DNA of 8,155 nucleotides from Bacteroidales bacterium (GTDB taxonomy: Bacteria; Bacteroidota; Bacteroidia; Bacteroidales; DYOH01). The stretch is taken from the NCBI GenBank assembly GCA_030632545.1, contig DAOVUO010000094.1, positions 1 to 8,155 of the forward strand, in the 5' to 3' direction. The position numbers were made by a program, and so were the translations under genes. Under the pieces are notes generated by a model that was given only the letters and a program-made list of their open reading frames with translations, had not been told where the DNA came from and ran no database searches. Shown one piece after another: positions 4,736 to 8,155 of this stretch (positions are counted from its first letter, which is position 1; each line of letters opens with the position of its first letter).

Positions 4736-5551
4736 TTAATTTAAGGGCTTTTCCAGAGTAACTGACCAGTAGCCGATTTTATTTGAATCAAATGAGTTAA
4801 ATCTACCAGTGCCTTCAACGCCAGCAAACTCATAGAATGATTTACGCAAAATTTTAGGAACATTTGCATTAATAGCATTCATTCTTTGCTCAGAATCTTG
4901 TTTTAAGGCCTCCACTACATTAGGTAAGATGTTTTTTGTTTCGATTATTCTTAAACCCGTTTTCTTTAAATCAGTTATAATCGTTTCAAAATCATCTGGT
5001 TTTATCATATCTGCAAATAAAAATTTACCTCCGGGTTTTAATACTCGTTTAACTTCATCAAAAAACTTTGGAATATCAGTATAGCAACGTGCCGATTCTA
5101 CATTTACAACGGCATGAAATTGTTCATTTTCAAATGGAAGTTTTTCTGCTTCGCCTCTAATAAATTTTAAACCGTCGGCATCGTGATGTGAATTACAAAA
5201 TTCTATAGTTCGTTCATTAATGTCCATTGCGGTATAACTATTTGGCTTAAAATAACGAGTAAGAAAAGATGCTCCTCCGCCTCTACCGCTTCCAACTTCA
5301 AGCACATCTGTTCCTTTAAAGCCATGGTGGCGTGCAACATGAGCATATAGCTGAATGCTATATTTAAATTTTGAATCATCTTTGTTAAGCTCAAAGTGTT
5401 CAAATTCGTCTTGCTCTCCAGCATATCCATAATTAAGAAATGCTTCTTTTTTTTCTTTATCAAAGCCTATTATTAAATTATGCCACAATCTCCATAGTGG
5501 TTTGCGTATTTTAGTTGGCAATTCAACGTATTTTTCAACGATTTTTCTCAT
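4736..5551 (-). CDS. Class I SAM-dependent methyltransferase, similar to phthiotriol-type methyltransferases
   Basis: A 271-residue cytoplasmic methyltransferase. It has the typical lead-in FLNYGYAGEQ (38-47), motif I VLEVGSGRGGGASF at 83-96, Asp110 in YTAMDIN (ribose-binding acid), FIRGEAEKLPF at 130-140, AVVNVESARCY at 147-157, and VLKPGGKFLFAD at 170-181. The NYGY, GRGGGAS and NVES-x-CY wording recalls the mycobacterial phthiotriol dimycocerosate methyltransferase group and related UbiE-like enzymes, many of which act on lipid or natural-product hydroxyls. The true substrate here is unknown. The gene lies downstream of the FkbM gene on the same strand, but after a 139-bp AT-rich gap (5552-5690), the longest gap in the cluster, so it may have its own promoter; I see no clear one. 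It ends just before a bidirectional terminator and is probably the last gene of the polysaccharide locus. Confidence 0.88.
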   Translation of the reverse strand: MRKIVEKYVELPTKIRKPLWRLWHNLIIGFDKEKKEAFLNYGYAGEQDEFEHFELNKDDSKFKYSIQLYAHVARHHGFKGTDVLEVGSGRGGGASFLTRYFKPNSYTAMDINERTIEFCNSHHDADGLKFIRGEAEKLPFENEQFHAVVNVESARCYTDIPKFFDEVKRVLKPGGKFLFADMIKPDDFETIITDLKKTGLRIIETKNILPNVVEALKQDSEQRMNAINANVPKILRKSFYEFAGVEGTGRFNSFDSNKIGYWSVTLEKPLN

Positions 5552-5691
5552 AACTAAAGGTTTGAATTATAGTTTATTTATAGCCTGTGCTTAATTTGCC
5601 CCATTTCGAGATAAAAAAAGTGCTTAAATGTAAAAATAAAAATGAAATTAACAATATATTAATAAAAAATCTATTTTCTAAATTAGCCGCT

Positions 5692-6501
5692 TTATATTCT
5701 CCTAGCAAAAATATTCATCTGTAAATCCATATCACCTGTTTCGTGTCCAATATTAAGTAAAGGACTTTTCTTTAATCTTTTTAAACTATATATATCATAT
5801 CTGAAACCGTTTTGTTCCAATATTTTTAGCAAAGCTGATAAATCTTGCTCCCTATTTTTAAAACTATGAAATTCAACAAATAGGTTCTCTATTTTATGCA
5901 AATAAGGCGAACAATCTTGCAGTACATTTAATTCAGCACCTTCAATGTCCATTTTAAACATATCAATTCGATCTTCCTTTTCCAGAAAGTTTGCCAAACG
6001 AACACTCGAAATTTTTATTTTATTCTCCTCGCCAAATATGCTTGAGCCATCGGCACCTTCATCACTTATTTCAATTCCATCTTCATTAGTCCAAACAGCT
6101 TTTTTGTGTAACTCTACATTTGCTATTTGGTTATTCTTAAGATTTTCTTCCAATAAGTTGGCTACCATGGGGTGTGCTTCAAAGGCAGTAATTTTTGATT
6201 GAGAATAGTTTTGAGCGAAATATAATACGCTCACACCTATATTTGCCCCACAATCGTATATAATAGGTTCTTTTATTGTTGTTGTAAAGCGATAAAGCTC
6301 ATCAGTAAATATTTCCTTAAATTGCCATACGAAAGATTCTGCATCTACAACATTAATTTTAAAGCCATTAAATTTTGCAGTATATATTTTATGTCGCTTT
6401 TTGTTCCCAAATTTCATAGATAAATACCAAAACTTACGCTGATTTTTATCTCTCAAAAAACGAAACAATTCTCTGAAAGTAAGTTTAAATGCTAAAATCA
6501 T
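5692..6501 (-). CDS. FkbM-family methyltransferase
   Basis: A 269-residue methyltransferase of the FkbM family, whose members O-methylate sugars or polyketides and are common in O-antigen and capsule loci. It has motif I IIYDCGANIGVSVLYF at 80-95, ITAFEAHPMVANLLEENL at 104-121 (Glu108 likely binds the ribose), and the family signature IDMFKMDIEGAELNVLQ at 179-195, with LFVEFHSF at 207-214. The basic, aromatic N-terminus (LTFRELFRFLRDKNQRKFWY) may lie against the membrane. Its start is 7 bp after the stop of the glycosyltransferase, so the two are co-transcribed and probably act on the same glycan. A glycan hydroxyl is the likely acceptor, but this is inferred from context. Confidence 0.93.
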   Translation of the reverse strand: MILAFKLTFRELFRFLRDKNQRKFWYLSMKFGNKKRHKIYTAKFNGFKINVVDAESFVWQFKEIFTDELYRFTTTIKEPIIYDCGANIGVSVLYFAQNYSQSKITAFEAHPMVANLLEENLKNNQIANVELHKKAVWTNEDGIEISDEGADGSSIFGEENKIKISSVRLANFLEKEDRIDMFKMDIEGAELNVLQDCSPYLHKIENLFVEFHSFKNREQDLSALLKILEQNGFRYDIYSLKRLKKSPLLNIGHETGDMDLQMNIFARRI

Positions 6502-6508
6502 AAATTGC

Positions 6509-7720
6509 TTATAAATATTTGTTTATTTCTTGTATCAAAACATCTACTCTATTATCATGAGTATGCTCTTTTAATGTTCTTTTTTGGCCAGCTAAAGCTA
6601 TACGCTCTAATTTATCAGGATTGTTTATTAATTCCTTTAGTTTCTTAATGGCATCATCAAAAGAATCCACAATAACAACCTCTTCGTTTGGCACAAATAA
6701 GTCCTTTATATTGTTCTTATTTTCAATTAATAAACAAACTCCCATTCCTGTGGCCTCAAACATTCGCATATTTCTTGCATATTCATCTTTTGTACTAACC
6801 TGAATATCAAATGTTAGCTTTGAATTCGCCAACTTTTTATACATTTCAATACCATATTTAGCATTTCTATGTTTGCTTAATAATATGTTGGATAGTTTTA
6901 AATAAACTGGGAATGAAGATATATTTTCAATCTTTTTATAATATTTATAATTTTTAAGGAAAATATTCAAGCGTGTAAAAACAAGCACCATTTTAATGAT
7001 ATACAGAATTTGTATTTTTAAAACTTTTGAAAATTGTAGTTCGTCTATACTACCAAAAAAAATAAACTTAAACTTTTTGTTCTGGGCTAGAGTTTCTAAA
7101 AATTGCTTTCGGCGGATATGAAATCCTTTACGGGGTATAATGCTTCCAATAAAAACAATTTCGTTTTGCCGCTTGCTTACACCAACTCTATTTAGTATCG
7201 TTGGCTCAAAAGCATGGTAAAGCAACATCGCTTTAATTCCCTGTTTTGTAAACTCTTCAATAAAAAATGGCGAACAGCTTACCATGAAATCATAAGCTTT
7301 GAAATCAGCAAGATTTTCGATTGAATAAGGCGCACACGAATAACCAATAATCAGCTTAATATTTTTAAACTGATTTCTTATCTTATTTATAAACGAAGCA
7401 TCAAACGACAAACTATCTTGAAACCAAAGAACATCGGGCGAATAAAACGCAATTTGTTCTAAGAGTAATTCTTTATTTTTAGATTTAGTTTCGTGCTCTT
7501 TAGCCCACTGGTTTTGGAGTGGTTCTGCATTATGAACAATCTCAAAAGCACTATGTCCTTTGCGTATAAATGCTTTAGAGTAAAAATCTGCCCAGGCAAA
7601 TGCTTGCGACATTAAATGAGTATGTTGCGATAAATAGCGCACATTGATAATATGTGGATAGCTATTATAGTATGATTTTAGAAAACTATTATAATAAGAA
7701 GCTATTTTAATTATAGTCAT
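6509..7720 (-). CDS. GT-B glycosyltransferase with CgeB-like C-terminal domain
   Basis: A 403-residue glycosyltransferase expected to add a sugar to a lipid-linked glycan on the cytoplasmic side of the inner membrane. The N-terminal Rossmann-like half (about 1-170) includes YSPDVLWFQDSL (93-104) and KLIIGYSCAPY (122-132). The C-terminal half starts at EIVFIGSIIPRKGFHIRR (187-204) and has the conserved nucleotide-sugar-binding block YARNMRMFEATGMGVCLLIE (314-333), in which Glu322 is the likely diphosphosugar contact, then NNIKDLFVPNEEVVIVDS and AGQKRTLKEHTHDNR. These match the Glyco_trans_1_2/CgeB-type C-terminus. An unusual hydrophobic, basic stretch lies at about 232-258 between the two, with about 55 residues where related proteins usually have a shorter link. 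It sits 14 bp after the flippase stop and 7 bp before the FkbM start. Donor and acceptor cannot be told. Confidence 0.87.
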   Translation of the reverse strand: MTIIKIASYYNSFLKSYYNSYPHIINVRYLSQHTHLMSQAFAWADFYSKAFIRKGHSAFEIVHNAEPLQNQWAKEHETKSKNKELLLEQIAFYSPDVLWFQDSLSFDASFINKIRNQFKNIKLIIGYSCAPYSIENLADFKAYDFMVSCSPFFIEEFTKQGIKAMLLYHAFEPTILNRVGVSKRQNEIVFIGSIIPRKGFHIRRKQFLETLAQNKKFKFIFFGSIDELQFSKVLKIQILYIIKMVLVFTRLNIFLKNYKYYKKIENISSFPVYLKLSNILLSKHRNAKYGIEMYKKLANSKLTFDIQVSTKDEYARNMRMFEATGMGVCLLIENKNNIKDLFVPNEEVVIVDSFDDAIKKLKELINNPDKLERIALAGQKRTLKEHTHDNRVDVLIQEINKYL

Positions 7721-7734
7721 TTTGGTTTAAATAA

Positions 7735-8155
7735 TTATTTTAGTTTATTCCATACTAATTTTGAATACTCCCAAAGCTTATCATTCAATTCGTTAGACAC
7801 TTTACTTGCAATTACTAAAAAGCCAAAAATAATACTTATTAGTATACTTCTAACAACAATATCAATTATAAAATGAGGCATTGGTGGTAAGAACAATGAA
7901 ATACTATAAGTAAATGCGGCAATTATTATTACAATTATTATTTTAAAATTGAAGGGCTGCAATTTGTATTTTATAAGCAAAAAGAAATATCGAAGTAGTA
8001 CATAAATTAATGTAGATAAAAATGATGCAAAAGCAGCACCACTAAGTCCATAAAGTGGAATAAAAATATAGTTTGCTCCAATGGCTATAATCATTAAAAT
8101 AATTGTAAAGTAAGTAAGTACTTTATAATCTTTAGATGTTGAAATAATTACATTA
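7735..8155 (-). CDS. C-terminal part of a Wzx-type polysaccharide flippase, cut by the right edge
   Basis: The frame stays open from the stop at 7735 to the window edge, giving about 140 residues; an internal ATG at 8094 is not the start, because coding continues upstream of it (IISTSKDYKVLTYFTIIL). The pattern is that of the last third of an oligosaccharide flippase of the MOP superfamily: ISTSKDYK loop, hydrophobic helix, NYIFIPLYGLSGAAFASFLS with the typical IPxYGxxGAAxAS motif, helix YVLLRYFFLLI, then two more helices (FKIIIVIIIAAFTYSISLFL and IIDIVVRSILISIIFGFLVI) and a charged C-terminus. Such proteins move undecaprenyl-linked glycan units across the inner membrane. The glycosyltransferase start follows 14 bp after its stop, so it is in the same operon. 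Confidence 0.9.
   Translation of the reverse strand, partial: NVIISTSKDYKVLTYFTIILMIIAIGANYIFIPLYGLSGAAFASFLSTLIYVLLRYFFLLIKYKLQPFNFKIIIVIIIAAFTYSISLFLPPMPHFIIDIVVRSILISIIFGFLVIASKVSNELNDKLWEYSKLVWNKLK

Noticed and set aside
5203..5463. Second minus-strand open frame inside the methyltransferase at 4736-5551
   Set aside because: It lies out of frame within a gene with intact motifs, and its lysine- and leucine-rich translation has no recognisable domain.
5587..5627. Direct repeat GTGCTTAA at 5587-5594 and 5620-5627
   Set aside because: Only 8 bp and two copies, in a gap with no other regulatory sign; not distinguishable from chance.
5945..6202. Open frame on the plus strand opposite the FkbM gene
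   Set aside because: It is serine-rich with no motif and antisense to the FkbM signature motif; a shadow of the real gene.
6621..6803. Open frame on the plus strand opposite the glycosyltransferase
   Set aside because: It is a 60-residue antisense shadow of the conserved C-terminal domain with no features of its own.
1..8155. CRISPR array, tRNA or rRNA genes, insertion sequence
   Set aside because: No regularly spaced repeats, no tRNA-like arm sequences and no transposase motifs were seen anywhere in the window.

Overview
The window is AT-rich DNA from a member of the Bacteroidota. Three things point there: an ECF sigma factor paired with an anti-sigma protein that ends in an outer-membrane-barrel-like domain, a lipoprotein with an acidic stretch just after the lipidated cysteine, and start sites with weak or absent Shine-Dalgarno signals. 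No species can be named from the sequence.

Layout from left to right. (1) 1-148, minus: the N-terminal end of an unrecognised protein that runs off the left edge. (2) 336-1103, plus: a stand-alone ThiF/MoeB/HesA-type adenylyltransferase that has lost several cysteines usual in the family. (3) 1119-3265, minus: a compact three-gene unit, in transcription order lipoprotein, ECF sigma factor, and an anti-sigma-like protein with one inner-membrane helix and a C-terminal barrel-like domain. The last resembles the dual membrane-spanning anti-sigma (Dma) proteins known from Bacteroides. (4) 3266-3883: a 618-bp divergent intergenic region with no gene but several non-random inverted repeats, including a perfect 17-bp stem. 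(5) 3884-4570, plus: a very AT-rich SAM-dependent methyltransferase. (6) 4571-4735: a convergent spacer with a bidirectional terminator and an overlapping alternative hairpin. (7) 4736-8155, minus: the distal end of a surface-polysaccharide locus, in transcription order Wzx-type flippase (cut by the right edge), CgeB-like GT-B glycosyltransferase, FkbM methyltransferase and, after a 139-bp gap, a class I methyltransferase.

How the parts probably work together. The lipoprotein/sigma/anti-sigma unit looks like an envelope-sensing switch: the barrel-like domain, perhaps with the lipoprotein, would sense the outer membrane or cell surface and control release of the sigma factor in the cytoplasm. 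The right-hand cluster would assemble, decorate and flip a lipid-linked glycan. Nothing in the sequence links the two regulatorily. The most interesting candidates are the three-gene signalling unit, the cysteine-depleted ThiF homologue, the strong hairpins in 3266-3883, and the competing RNA structures at 4647-4722.
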